NCBI GenBank assembly: GCA_002440125.1
Contig: DJRQ01000025.1
Span: forward strand, 1 to 17,899
DNA length: 17,899 nt
From: Caryophanales bacterium UBA6356
Lineage (GTDB): Bacteria > Bacillota_I > Bacilli_A > RFN20 > CAG-826
Reading direction: 5' to 3'
The position numbers were made by a program, and so were the translations under genes. This document shows positions 1 to 7,245 of the stretch, piece after piece (within the stretch, counting starts at the first letter, position 1; each line of letters opens with the position of its first letter). Under the pieces are notes generated by a model. That model was not told the DNA's origin. It did not search any database and saw only the letters and a list, made by a program, of their open reading frames with translations.

Positions 1-34
1 ACGGGATAAAATTTACGCTTACCAGGAGATTGTT

Positions 35-394
35 ATGAAAACGGTTGCGAACATTTTGTGGATTATTTTCTTTGGCTGGTGGTATTGGATTTATTACATG
101 ATCGTTGGGGTTTTATGTTGTATCACCATTCTTTTTATACCGGTTGGGCTTCAATGTTTTAAATTTGCTAACCTTATGTTCGCTCCCTTCGGGAAGACTG
201 TCATTTTGACGAAGAACGGCGGCAAAATGTTTATAAACGTTTTATGGGCCATTCTGTTTGGATGGGAGAATGCGCTTCTTGTTCTCCTTAGTGGCGTTCT
301 TTGCTGTATTACTATTATCGGCATTCCAGTTGGCCTCCAACTTTTTAAAGCGGCCAAATTCATCCTTTTGCCAATTGGTGCCAAAATATCTTAA
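35..394 (+). CDS. YccF-family small membrane protein (two tandem YccF domains)
   Basis: The 119-residue product is built from two copies of one hydrophobic unit (about residues 5-53 and 66-114). Both contain N-[IV]-L-W, F-G-W, then G-V-L-C-C-I-T-I and I-P-V-G-L-Q-x-F-K. This repeat is the hallmark of the YccF/DUF307 inner-membrane family, whose molecular function is unknown. Each half contains roughly two membrane-spanning stretches, joined by a short polar loop around residues 56-64. The start is set by AGGAG at 25-29, a few bases before the ATG. A possible -10 (TAAAAT, 7-12) lies just upstream, but the window edge hides the rest of the promoter. The next gene starts 74 bases later with no clear terminator between them. 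Family assignment is confident; no function can be inferred. Confidence 0.85.
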   Translation: MKTVANILWIIFFGWWYWIYYMIVGVLCCITILFIPVGLQCFKFANLMFAPFGKTVILTKNGGKMFINVLWAILFGWENALLVLLSGVLCCITIIGIPVGLQLFKAAKFILLPIGAKIS

Positions 395-456
395 TTTCAT
401 TGCTAAAGCTTCGTTCTTTTGACTTCTCGCTCTTTATTTCTGAAACTCTTTTTCAT

Positions 457-462
457 TAGAAT
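457..462 (+). promoter_or_regulatory. Candidate -10 box (TAGAAT) for the Rex-like gene
   Basis: TAGAAT ends exactly seven positions before the A of the ATG at 469, so a normal transcription start would fall on the start codon. No Shine-Dalgarno sequence precedes this ATG. No good -35 lies 16-18 bases upstream; a TTGACT at 419-424 is too distant. This is weak evidence for a leaderless transcript. Confidence 0.35.
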
Positions 463-468
463 GTACTT

Positions 469-927
469 ATGGAAACAAAACCAAGTGTCTATAGGCTTGC
501 CAGAGCCAAGTCTTTCTTGAAAAAGAATGGTAACAAGAAATTTATTTCTTTGGATGATCTTTCCAAAGGAGTCGGTGTTTATAGCGATGTTTTGGCGAAT
601 GACCTCGTCTTCTTTGAGCCGATGATTTTGATGGATCCTTCTTTGAATATGCATGTTCTTCTTCCAGCTATCGAGACCTATTTGACGAAAGAAAAAGAAA
701 AGAGGGCGGCTCTTCCAAAAAAGAAAAGACAAATCGCCCGCAAGAAAGAGCTCGATGAATACAAGAACTATGTCGATTTCATTTATCAAAAATTAGCAGG
801 GGCGGGAGGACTCCTTTCTCCCTCGGCCGATCTTAATGATCATGATCTTCATGTTCTTAATATTCTTGTCCGTAACGAAGTAAAGAAGAGAAGAAAAAAT
901 AAAAAATATCCTGCAAAAACATTCTAG
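469..927 (+). CDS. Small basic protein with Rex-like N-terminal DNA-binding domain
   Basis: This 152-residue protein is not a full member of any family I can name with certainty. Residues about 4-70 resemble the winged-helix DNA-binding domain of the redox repressor Rex: a R-L helix (Y-R-L-A-R-A), a Phe-Leu-Lys segment, S-L-D-D-L-S, then V-Y-S-D-V-L-A-N-D-L-V-F-F matching the Rex V-x-x-x-x-x-R-x-D-x-x-x-F recognition region. The Rossmann NAD(H)-binding domain that should follow (full Rex is about 210 residues) is absent. Instead residues 70-152 are a Lys/Arg-rich, probably helical tail with a K-K-K-R-x-x-A-R-K-K patch near 85-95 and another basic patch at the C-terminus. There is no evident RBS before the ATG. 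A weak AT-rich hairpin (914-934) overlaps the stop codon. The Rex relationship is inference from a by-eye comparison. Confidence 0.6.
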   Translation: METKPSVYRLARAKSFLKKNGNKKFISLDDLSKGVGVYSDVLANDLVFFEPMILMDPSLNMHVLLPAIETYLTKEKEKRAALPKKKRQIARKKELDEYKNYVDFIYQKLAGAGGLLSPSADLNDHDLHVLNILVRNEVKKRRKNKKYPAKTF

Positions 928-934
928 TTTTTTG
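914..934 (+). terminator. Weak AT-rich hairpin at the end of the Rex-like gene
   Basis: CAAAAAC (914-920) can pair with the T-rich stretch G-TTTTTT-G (927-934) across a six-base loop, overlapping the TAG stop codon. The stem is almost all A-U and only weakly supports termination. It could equally be chance in an AT-rich gene end. Confidence 0.25.
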
Positions 935-959
935 TAAACCAAAATCTTCGTTGTTTAAG

Positions 960-987
960 TTGATACTGCTTTCGAAAACCTTAGAAT
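960..987 (+). promoter_or_regulatory. Promoter of the secreted nuclease gene
   Basis: TTGATA (960-965) and TAGAAT (982-987) are separated by 16 bases, a good sigma-A-type pair. It would start transcription near 994 and give an approximately 47-base leader. This lies in the 113-base gap after the Rex-like gene. The leader also holds CACTT-ATAA-AAGTG (1017-1030), a small hairpin directly before the GGGGGA ribosome binding site at 1030-1035. Confidence 0.5.
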
Positions 988-1040
988 TGTTGTGTCATAC
1001 TTTTTGGAATTGAAAGCACTTATAAAAGTGGGGGATTTCT

Positions 1041-2888
1041 ATGAAGAAAAAATACGTTAAAAAGTCTTTCCTTGCTCTTTTAGCTCTTTTTTGCGTTTCT
1101 ATGGCGACATTACCCGCTTTAGGAAGGAAAGACGTTTATGTTGTCCAAGCAGCTTCTGTAAGCAAAGTTGATTCTCGCTTTTTTGAGGCAACAACGAATA
1201 GACCTTGGACTTATACTGATTATCAAGGCGATTACTATAACGGTTGTAACATCACGGTTACCGGAGATTCTCTTCTTGCCAATCTCTCCACTTGGACGAA
1301 TGATAATTACACGTCCTCGACTTATGATGGTTTGAAGACAGGCTTGCCTGCCGTTTGTAAATTCGCTAATGGACAATCGGGAATGGTCGGCTTCTACAAT
1401 AGAAAAAAGCTTCCAACTTCTTGGGATAGTGGGAAAACATGGAATAGAGAACACGTTTGGCCCAATAGCCGTGGTGCTGGAGAAAGTGGCCCTGGAGCCA
1501 ATCCTTTTGTGATTATGCCTACTTCGTCGTCCATTAACTCCTCAAGAGGCAATAGATTCTTTGGCACAAGCGGTTCTAACACTTGGGATCCAGGCCAATA
1601 CGACGAGCAATTCCGCGGCGCGGCGGCTCGATGCATTCTTTATGCCGCGATGCAATATAGCGACAAACTTCGACTCAGTGAGAATCCCTCGGACGGGACA
1701 AGCCAGAACACGATGGGCGTCAAGTCTCTCTTGTTAAAATGGAATAGGGAATATAAGCCAGATGCCGATGAGATGTACCGCAATAACCTGACCGCTCAAA
1801 AGTATGGGGCACGCAATCCTTTCATCGATTATCCTTATCTCGCCGACAACATTTGGGGTAATGGTTCTAGCGGAGGTTCGAGTTCCTCTTCTAGTTCCTC
1901 TAGCAGCTCTTCTAGCGCCTCCAGTTCCGACGTTGAAGAAAGGGTTATCTATAAGCAAATCAAAAACGTTTCCGAGCTCACTTCTGGGAAGGAAGTAGTC
2001 ATCGCTGGCTTAGGAAGCGACAACAAAACGGTCTATTCTCTATCGACGGAAATCTTAAAAGACAAAACGCCTTGGTATTTAAAAGCGGACGAAATCTCAA
2101 CTGATGGTATTTCCTCAACAATCAGCGTTTCCAATGAACCTTCTTTGTGGAAAGTGAGCCAGGATGGCGAAAGCTATTCTTTCTACAATGAGGATGCCGG
2201 CTTTATCAAATCCTATGTGTCCTATGTGAACGGCACCCACCATAGCATTGGTTTGACAAATGTCCCGGGTACCGTTTCCTCCGAAAAAGGGACGAACGAC
2301 TGGAACGTTAGTTTTGATAGCAGTGGGAAGGCCACCTTCAAATCGGGTGAAAACGTTTATCTTACGTTCGTGAATTCCACAAAATACACCGAATTCAAAG
2401 GCGATTCCAAGAGTGCGTCTCTTTATTTGTTCGAAAAAGAGAAAGAAGCTGATCCCTTAACGGAGGCAGAGGCTTTCGCCAAAGGGTTTTTGGATGAAAT
2501 ACGCCCGAATTGCACGGATATTCAAAAAAATAGTGATGTGGCGAGCGACGCTTTGCTTGCCTCGTGGAAGAAGATGAACGAAGAAGCCTCATCTTTGTCG
2601 AGTTCCGCCAAAGTTATTTTAAAGAAAGACGATGTGTCTTCGGAAATTATCCGTTCTTGCATCGAGCTTTATGAGTATATCTGTTTGAAGTACGACGCCC
2701 AACTCAATGCGAGCGGTGGCGATTTCTTGGGCCGTTTTGGGTCTTCGCCAAACCTCCGTGGGAATCCTTCTCTTAATGAAGAGGTGGCATCCATTTTGTG
2801 GGTGGTTGCTCTTTCGTCGATTGTAGCTTTGATGGGACTTGGCGTTCTTAGCCTTGCTTTCTTAAAAAAGAAGAAGAACCAAGCTTAA
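1041..2888 (+). CDS. Secreted, membrane-anchored endonuclease I-family nuclease
   Basis: The 615-residue protein begins with a signal peptide (K-K-K-Y-V-K-K, hydrophobic core 9-27, likely cleavage near the V-Q-A-A at 35-38). Residues about 45-275 form an endonuclease I domain (PF04231 type). It has W-N-R-E-H-V-W-P-N-S at 134-143, with the expected catalytic Glu137-His138, the N-S-S-R-G-N metal-site motif at 166-171, an F-R-G-A-A-A-R helix, and a final N-P-F-I-D-Y-P motif. A serine linker (275-296) leads to a beta-rich domain of unknown function (about 300-465) and a helical Cys-containing domain (470-560). A single membrane helix (about 583-608) with a K-K-K-K-N-Q-A cytoplasmic tail follows; no LPxTG was seen. 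It should cut DNA/RNA outside the cell while tethered to the membrane, perhaps for nucleotide scavenging. It has its own promoter and terminator. Confidence 0.88.
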   Translation: MKKKYVKKSFLALLALFCVSMATLPALGRKDVYVVQAASVSKVDSRFFEATTNRPWTYTDYQGDYYNGCNITVTGDSLLANLSTWTNDNYTSSTYDGLKTGLPAVCKFANGQSGMVGFYNRKKLPTSWDSGKTWNREHVWPNSRGAGESGPGANPFVIMPTSSSINSSRGNRFFGTSGSNTWDPGQYDEQFRGAAARCILYAAMQYSDKLRLSENPSDGTSQNTMGVKSLLLKWNREYKPDADEMYRNNLTAQKYGARNPFIDYPYLADNIWGNGSSGGSSSSSSSSSSSSSASSSDVEERVIYKQIKNVSELTSGKEVVIAGLGSDNKTVYSLSTEILKDKTPWYLKADEISTDGISSTISVSNEPSLWKVSQDGESYSFYNEDAGFIKSYVSYVNGTHHSIGLTNVPGTVSSEKGTNDWNVSFDSSGKATFKSGENVYLTFVNSTKYTEFKGDSKSASLYLFEKEKEADPLTEAEAFAKGFLDEIRPNCTDIQKNSDVASDALLASWKKMNEEASSLSSSAKVILKKDDVSSEIIRSCIELYEYICLKYDAQLNASGGDFLGRFGSSPNLRGNPSLNEEVASILWVVALSSIVALMGLGVLSLAFLKKKKNQA

Positions 2889-2917
2889 TTGTTAGCCATA
2901 ACTAACTTACAATTGAC

Positions 2918-2945
2918 GGAGCCCCCTTTAGGGGGCTTCTTTTTG
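2918..2945 (+). terminator. Rho-independent terminator of the nuclease gene
   Basis: A nine-base-pair GC-rich stem (2918-2926 with 2931-2939, one G-U pair) with a TTTA loop is followed by a run of T residues. It lies 30 bases after the nuclease stop codon. A second, weaker stem (GTTAG/CTAAC) sits just before it. Confidence 0.9.
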
Positions 2946-2953
2946 AAAACACT

Positions 2954-2981
2954 TTGTAAATGAAATGCCTATGGCTATACT
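2954..2981 (+). promoter_or_regulatory. Promoter of the PFOR gene
   Basis: TTGTAA (2954-2959) and TATACT (2976-2981) are spaced by 16 bases, right after the nuclease terminator. Transcription would start near 2988, just before AAGGAG (2993-2998). The RBS sits nine bases before ATG 3008. This makes 3008 the start rather than the in-frame ATG at 2960, which would lie upstream of the transcription start. Confidence 0.55.
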
Positions 2982-3007
2982 TAATTCGTTACAAGGAGAT
3001 ATTGATA

Positions 3008-6000
3008 ATGTCTGAAATCAAAAAGACGTTCCATTCCGTTGATGGTAATACTGCGGCGGCTATGGAAAGCTATTTCTTTACAGAAGTGGCGGCGATTTAT
3101 CCCATTACGCCAAGTTCTCCAATGGCGGAGTACGTTGACGTTTTGGCTTCCAAGGGGGAAAAGAATTTCTTCGGTTCTCCGGTGAAGGTCGTGGAGATGC
3201 AAAGCGAAGCGGGTGCTTCGGGTGCTGTGCATGGCGCTTTACAAGGTGGCGCGCTTGCGACTACTTATACCGCCTCCCAGGGCTTGCTTCTTATGATTCC
3301 GAACATCTATAAATGGTGCGGCGAGCTTTTGCCAGCCGTTATGCATGTTTCGGCTCGAAGCTTAGCGACACGCGCTTTGTCCATCTTCGGCGATCAAGCC
3401 GATATTTATGCGATTCGTCAAACGGGTGCCACCATGCTTTGCAGTGGCAGCGTTCAAGAAATTGCCGATTTGGCTCCGGTTGCTCACCTTATGGCCATTG
3501 ACGCCTCGACGCCTGTTGTTCATTTCTTCGATGGTTTCCGCACTTCCCATGAAGTTCAAAACGTGGAATTCGTCGATAGCGAAGAATGGAAGAAGCTTCT
3601 TCCGATGGACAAGGTCGAAGCGTTCCGCGCTCGCGCTTTAAACCCACATACACATCCAGTGACTCGTGGCGGCGCGGAAAACGACGATATCTATTTCCAA
3701 GCTCGCGAAGCTCAAAACACGCATTGGAACGATATTCTTCCAATCGCCGAGAAATACCTTGCTGAAGCGAGCCGGTTAACCGGTCGTAGCTACGCTCCGT
3801 TCGTTTATTATGGCGATCCGAAAGCGGATCGCGTCATTATCGCAATGGGAAGCGTCACGGAAACGGCAAGCGAAGTGGTGGACGCTCTTAATAAAGCAGG
3901 CGAGCATGTTGGCGTTGTGAAAGTGCACCTTTACCGTCCATGGAGCCCAAAGCATCTTCTTTCTGTTATTCCTACGACCGTCAAGAAGATTGCCGTTTTG
4001 GACCGCACGAAAGAAAATGGCGCGGCAGGCGAGCCTCTTTATCTCGATGTCGTAAGCGCTTTTGCGAATTCCGATCGCAAGCTCGATACCCTTATCGGCG
4101 GGCGTTATGGGCTTTCGAGCAAAGATACCCAACCCAAAGATGTCAAATCGGTTTTTGACTTCCTTAATGCCAAAAAGAATTGGAATAGCTTTACCGTTGG
4201 CATCAAAGACGATGTTACAAAGCTCTCCATTCCGACGGACGAAACCTTTAAAATCGATCAAACTTGCACGGCTTGCCTCTTCTATGGCTTAGGAAGCGAT
4301 GGGACGGTGAGTGCCAACAAGAGTTCCGTCAAGATCATTGGCGATGCCACCCATCAATATGCTCAAGCGTATTTCCAATACGATTCTCGTAAAGCGGGTG
4401 GTACGACCCGTAGCCATCTCCGTTTTGGCAAAGAGCCGATTCATAGTGAATATTACGTTAAGAACGCTGATTTCATCTCTTGTTCTCTAGACACTTATAT
4501 CTTTAAGTTCGACATGATCGCGAACCTTAAAGATGGCGGTACCTTCCTTTTGAACACCGATATGGATGACGCTACTCTCGTGAAGAGCATGCCAAACCGT
4601 ATGAAGCATCTCTTGGCCGAAAAGCATGCGAAGTTCTATGTCATCGATGCTAATAAACTTGCCGAAGAGTGCCATATGGGCCGTCATACCAACACCACCC
4701 TTCAAGCGGCTTTCTTCAAACTTTCGCCAAAAATCATGCCTTATGAAGAGGCGGAAAAGTGGATGAAGAAGTTTGCCGAGAAGAGCTATGCCAAAAAAGG
4801 CATGGATATCGTTCAAAACAACTGGGATGCGATTGATGCTGGTCCCAAAGGACTCCGTGAAATCGAAGTGGATCCCGAATGGATTAAGCTTGATGCCAAG
4901 AAAGTATTCGATAACGATACGGGCGATACCTATTATGACGAATACGTCGAAGCGATCGATCGTCTCGATGGCGATGAACTTCCAACGAGCGCATTCATGA
5001 AGCATGAGCTCCTTGATGGAACGATGAACGAGAATATCACTTTCCGTCAACAACGTGCCATCGCGGACCGTGTTCCGTTATGGAATCCAACTTATTGTAT
5101 TGAATGTAACCAATGCGCTTTCGTTTGCCCTCATGCGACTATTCGCCCCTATCTCATTAGCGAAGAGGAACTGGCGAAAGCCCCAGAAATCATTAAAAAC
5201 GGCGTGAAGCCACTTATGGGAAGCAAAGAGCCTTATAAGTATCGCATCCAAGTGCAAACCAAGAACTGCGTTGGTTGTGGTCTTTGTGTTACCGAATGTA
5301 TGGCGAACCAAACCGCTAAGCGCATGAATAATGATCACTACGCCTTGAAGATGGTGGAAGCGAAGAGCCAATTTGCCGAGCAAATCGCTGCTGATTATCT
5401 ATATTACAATTGTGCGCCAAAAGGCGAAGTATTCCCAACTTCGACAGTGAAAGGCGTTGGCTTCTTACGTCCTTATATGGAAGTGAGTGGCGCTTGCGCT
5501 GGATGCGGCGAAGCTCCTTATTATCGTTTGCTTAGTCAACTTTTCGGGCACGATCTCCTAATTGCCAATGCTACCGGATGTTCTTCTATTTACTGTGGCA
5601 GCACGCCACTTACTCCTTTTGTCAAAGACGAAAATGGGGAAGGCGTTGCTTGGGCGAATAGCTTATTCGAAGACAACGCCGAATACGGCTTTGGCATGCG
5701 AATCGCGAATGACTATAAGATGTCGCAAATCGTTCGCATTCTTAAAGCGGTTGCTGTTTCGAACACTGCCGAAGAAGAACTTAAAGAGGTTGCTACGAAA
5801 TATCTTGCCGCTTTAGCGAAAAAAGATCGCAAGGAAGAAAGAAGCCTTGTCAAAGACTTAGTGGCCAAGGTGGACGCCTCTAAAGACGAAGCGGTCAAAG
5901 AGCTCAAACTCTATGAGCGCGATCTTGTCGAAAAATCCGTTTGGATTATTGGCGGCGATGGCTGGAGCTACGATATTGGCTATGGCGGACTCGACCACGT

Positions 6001-6580
6001 TCTTGCCAATGAAGCGGATGTGAATGTCCTTGTTCTTGACACCGAAGTCTATAGCAACACCGGCGGACAAGCTTCGAAATCATCGCAGACTGGTTCTATC
6101 AACAAATTTACCGCCAGTGGCAAAAAAGAAGCCAAGAAGAATCTTGCTCTCATGGCGATGAGCTATGGGCATGTCTATGTTGCCCAAATCGCTCTTGGCG
6201 CCAATCCGATGAAGGCGATCCAAGCCCTCAAAGATGCCGAGAGCTATAATGGCCCTTCTCTTGTCATTTGCTATTGCCCATGTGCCGAACAGCATATCAA
6301 AGGCGGACTCGTCAATAGCATCGAAGAAGAGAAGAAGGCCGTTGAATGCGGCTACTTCCAATGCTTCCGTTATGATCCACGCTTGGTGAGAGAAGGAAAG
6401 CCGGGCTTGACCATCGATATGAAAGAGCCGAATTATACGAAGTTCCGTGATTTCTTAATGCACGAAACGCGTTTCTCTCAACTTCCAATCACCAATCCAG
6501 AACACGCAGAAGAACTTCTCACGAAGTGTGAAAACTACGCCAAGGATCGTTGGAACGCAATTAAGAAGTTCGGATTATAA
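3008..6580 (+). CDS. nifJ: Pyruvate:ferredoxin (flavodoxin) oxidoreductase
   Basis: This 1190-residue cytoplasmic homodimeric-type PFOR oxidises pyruvate with CoA to acetyl-CoA and CO2 and passes electrons to ferredoxin or flavodoxin. Full-length family members are about 1170-1200 residues, so it looks intact. Visible landmarks in order: the pyruvate-domain motif Y-P-I-T-P-S-S-P at 31-38, V-E-M-Q-S-E-A-G-A (TPP activation glutamate), the gamma-type domain through R-S-H-L-R-F, and two 4Fe-4S sets (Cys697/700/703/707 and Cys754/757/760/764). Then come the proximal-cluster C-A-G-C at 830-833 and the TPP-binding G-D-G-W-S-Y-D-I-G-Y-G-G from 983 through N-T-G-G at 1017-1020. The second cluster lacks the usual Pro after its last Cys (Met instead). 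The start is chosen by AAGGAG at 2993-2998. The gene is monocistronic, with its own promoter and terminator, and marks a fermentative anaerobe. Confidence 0.97.
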   Translation: MSEIKKTFHSVDGNTAAAMESYFFTEVAAIYPITPSSPMAEYVDVLASKGEKNFFGSPVKVVEMQSEAGASGAVHGALQGGALATTYTASQGLLLMIPNIYKWCGELLPAVMHVSARSLATRALSIFGDQADIYAIRQTGATMLCSGSVQEIADLAPVAHLMAIDASTPVVHFFDGFRTSHEVQNVEFVDSEEWKKLLPMDKVEAFRARALNPHTHPVTRGGAENDDIYFQAREAQNTHWNDILPIAEKYLAEASRLTGRSYAPFVYYGDPKADRVIIAMGSVTETASEVVDALNKAGEHVGVVKVHLYRPWSPKHLLSVIPTTVKKIAVLDRTKENGAAGEPLYLDVVSAFANSDRKLDTLIGGRYGLSSKDTQPKDVKSVFDFLNAKKNWNSFTVGIKDDVTKLSIPTDETFKIDQTCTACLFYGLGSDGTVSANKSSVKIIGDATHQYAQAYFQYDSRKAGGTTRSHLRFGKEPIHSEYYVKNADFISCSLDTYIFKFDMIANLKDGGTFLLNTDMDDATLVKSMPNRMKHLLAEKHAKFYVIDANKLAEECHMGRHTNTTLQAAFFKLSPKIMPYEEAEKWMKKFAEKSYAKKGMDIVQNNWDAIDAGPKGLREIEVDPEWIKLDAKKVFDNDTGDTYYDEYVEAIDRLDGDELPTSAFMKHELLDGTMNENITFRQQRAIADRVPLWNPTYCIECNQCAFVCPHATIRPYLISEEELAKAPEIIKNGVKPLMGSKEPYKYRIQVQTKNCVGCGLCVTECMANQTAKRMNNDHYALKMVEAKSQFAEQIAADYLYYNCAPKGEVFPTSTVKGVGFLRPYMEVSGACAGCGEAPYYRLLSQLFGHDLLIANATGCSSIYCGSTPLTPFVKDENGEGVAWANSLFEDNAEYGFGMRIANDYKMSQIVRILKAVAVSNTAEEELKEVATKYLAALAKKDRKEERSLVKDLVAKVDASKDEAVKELKLYERDLVEKSVWIIGGDGWSYDIGYGGLDHVLANEADVNVLVLDTEVYSNTGGQASKSSQTGSINKFTASGKKEAKKNLALMAMSYGHVYVAQIALGANPMKAIQALKDAESYNGPSLVICYCPCAEQHIKGGLVNSIEEEKKAVECGYFQCFRYDPRLVREGKPGLTIDMKEPNYTKFRDFLMHETRFSQLPITNPEHAEELLTKCENYAKDRWNAIKKFGL

Positions 6581-6600
6581 TCGTCTTGCTTTCTAAAAAG

Positions 6601-6635
6601 AAAAGCCGCTTGGTCCCCCAGGCGGTTTTCTTTTT
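6601..6635 (+). terminator. Rho-independent terminator of the PFOR gene
   Basis: CCGCTTGG (6606-6613) pairs with CCAGGCGG (6618-6625) through one G-U pair across a TCCC loop. It is flanked by an A-run upstream and followed by TTTTCTTTTT. It begins about 20 bases after the PFOR stop codon, and the next gene's -10 box starts only four bases after the T-tract. Confidence 0.88.
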
Positions 6636-6638
6636 GTG

Positions 6639-6644
6639 TACAAT
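6639..6644 (+). promoter_or_regulatory. Candidate -10 box (TACAAT) for the XRE regulator
   Basis: TACAAT ends eight positions before the A of ATG 6652, immediately after the PFOR terminator. A start seven or eight positions downstream would be the base before the start codon or the start codon itself. AGGAG at 6645-6649 is only two bases from the ATG, too close for normal Shine-Dalgarno pairing. No convincing -35 is present. Confidence 0.4.
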
Positions 6645-6651
6645 AGGAGAG

Positions 6652-6963
6652 ATGGAAGAGACATTTCATGGCCGCTTGAAAGACCTTCTAAAGGAACGCG
6701 GCTACACTCAAAAAGAATTCGCAAAGCTTTCAGGCCTCACCGAAGGTCAGTTATCCCATTATCTTAGCGGTTATCGGATGCCTCGAAGCGATATCCTCGA
6801 AAGAATCGCCAAGACCCTTGACGTGAGCATTGAAGCCCTTTTGCCAACGAGCAGTGGCAAAAGGTCCTTTGAAAACGCGAAAACTGCAATAATGGCAGCA
6901 AAACCCTATTTAAATCCCGAAGAAAAGATGGCTCTCATTTTGCTTCTTTCTAAAACCGATTGA
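6652..6963 (+). CDS. Small XRE-family helix-turn-helix regulator
   Basis: The product has 103 residues. Residues about 7-62 form a Cro/CI-type HTH: L-K-D-L-L-K-E-R-G-Y-T-Q-K-E-F-A-K-L-S-G, then the recognition region L-T-E-G-Q-L-S-H-Y-L-S-G, R-M-P-R-S-D-I-L-E-R-I-A, and a final L-D-V-S-I-E-A-L-L. The tail (63-103) is a short helical region without a recognisable sensor domain. ATG 6652 fits the usual length before this HTH. Upstream in-frame starts would lie inside the PFOR terminator. It stands alone between PFOR and a tRNA and ends in TGA. Its targets are unknown. Confidence 0.85.
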   Translation: MEETFHGRLKDLLKERGYTQKEFAKLSGLTEGQLSHYLSGYRMPRSDILERIAKTLDVSIEALLPTSSGKRSFENAKTAIMAAKPYLNPEEKMALILLLSKTD

Positions 6964-7111
6964 GATTTGCTAGGATTTTATAACGATAAAAAACATTCCT
7001 TGTTCTTGGTTCTCTCATATTCAATTGTTCGGAATTCGGTCAACGCTCCTTAACGAAATGGTATCGCAAGACGCCATGAACCGGCTCGTTTCTATGAACG
7101 CAGACCAAAAT
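6964..7111. other. Intergenic stretch without a recognised gene
   Basis: The roughly 190 bases between the XRE gene stop and the tRNA gene hold the bidirectional terminator (7112-7144). This first part shows no convincing coding frame, RBS or stable structure. It would be the 3' untranslated region of the XRE transcript reading rightward. Confidence 0.5.
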
Positions 7112-7144
7112 AAAAATCCCTCGTTCGCTAAAGGAGGGATTTTT
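7112..7144. terminator. Bidirectional rho-independent terminator between XRE gene and tRNA-Pro
   Basis: AAAAATCCCTC (7112-7122) and GAGGGATTTTT (7134-7144) form a perfect 11-bp inverted repeat around an 11-base loop. Both strands end in a T-run, so it can terminate the rightward XRE transcript and the leftward tRNA transcript. The stem ends ten bases past the tRNA 3' CCA. Confidence 0.85.
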
Positions 7145-7153
7145 AGTTCTAAA

Positions 7154-7230
7154 TGGTCGGAACGGTGGGATTTGAACCCATGACCCCTACCACCCCAAGG
7201 TAGTGCACTACCAAGCTGTGCTACGTCCCG
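7154..7230 (-). tRNA. tRNA-Pro (anticodon GGG)
   Basis: The minus strand folds as a complete 77-base cloverleaf including an encoded CCA (7154-7156). The acceptor stem is CGGGACG with CGTTCCG (one G-U), and the D-arm contains A-G-C-T-T-G-G-T-A. The anticodon stem is CTACC/GGTAG around the loop TTGGGGT, giving GGG at positions 34-36, read by CCC and CCU codons. The T-loop is TTCAAAT. The outermost T-stem pair is an A-C mismatch (49-65). A TATAAT on the minus strand (7240-7245) would start transcription about three bases upstream of the mature 5' end. CCA-proline codons, common in this window, need another tRNA elsewhere. Confidence 0.95.
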
Positions 7231-7239
7231 AGCGTGATT

Positions 7240-7245
7240 ATTATA
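7240..7245 (-). promoter_or_regulatory. -10 box of tRNA-Pro
   Basis: The minus strand reads TATAAT here, and the predicted transcription start is near 7233, three bases before the mature tRNA. The -35 region is A-rich and poorly matched. Confidence 0.5.

Noticed and set aside
1863..1930. Serine-codon tract as a slippage-prone phase-variation repeat
   Set aside because: The codons are mixed (TCT, TCC, AGC, AGT), so there is no uniform nucleotide repeat. It is a protein linker.
2960..3007. Earlier in-frame ATG (2960) as the PFOR start
   Set aside because: It overlaps the predicted promoter and lacks an RBS. ATG 3008 has AAGGAG at good spacing and gives the normal PFOR N-terminus.
4487..5053. 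188-codon open frame on the minus strand inside the PFOR gene
   Set aside because: It is antisense to a fully conserved PFOR coding region, with no RBS or family resemblance. Codon bias of PFOR explains the open antisense frame.
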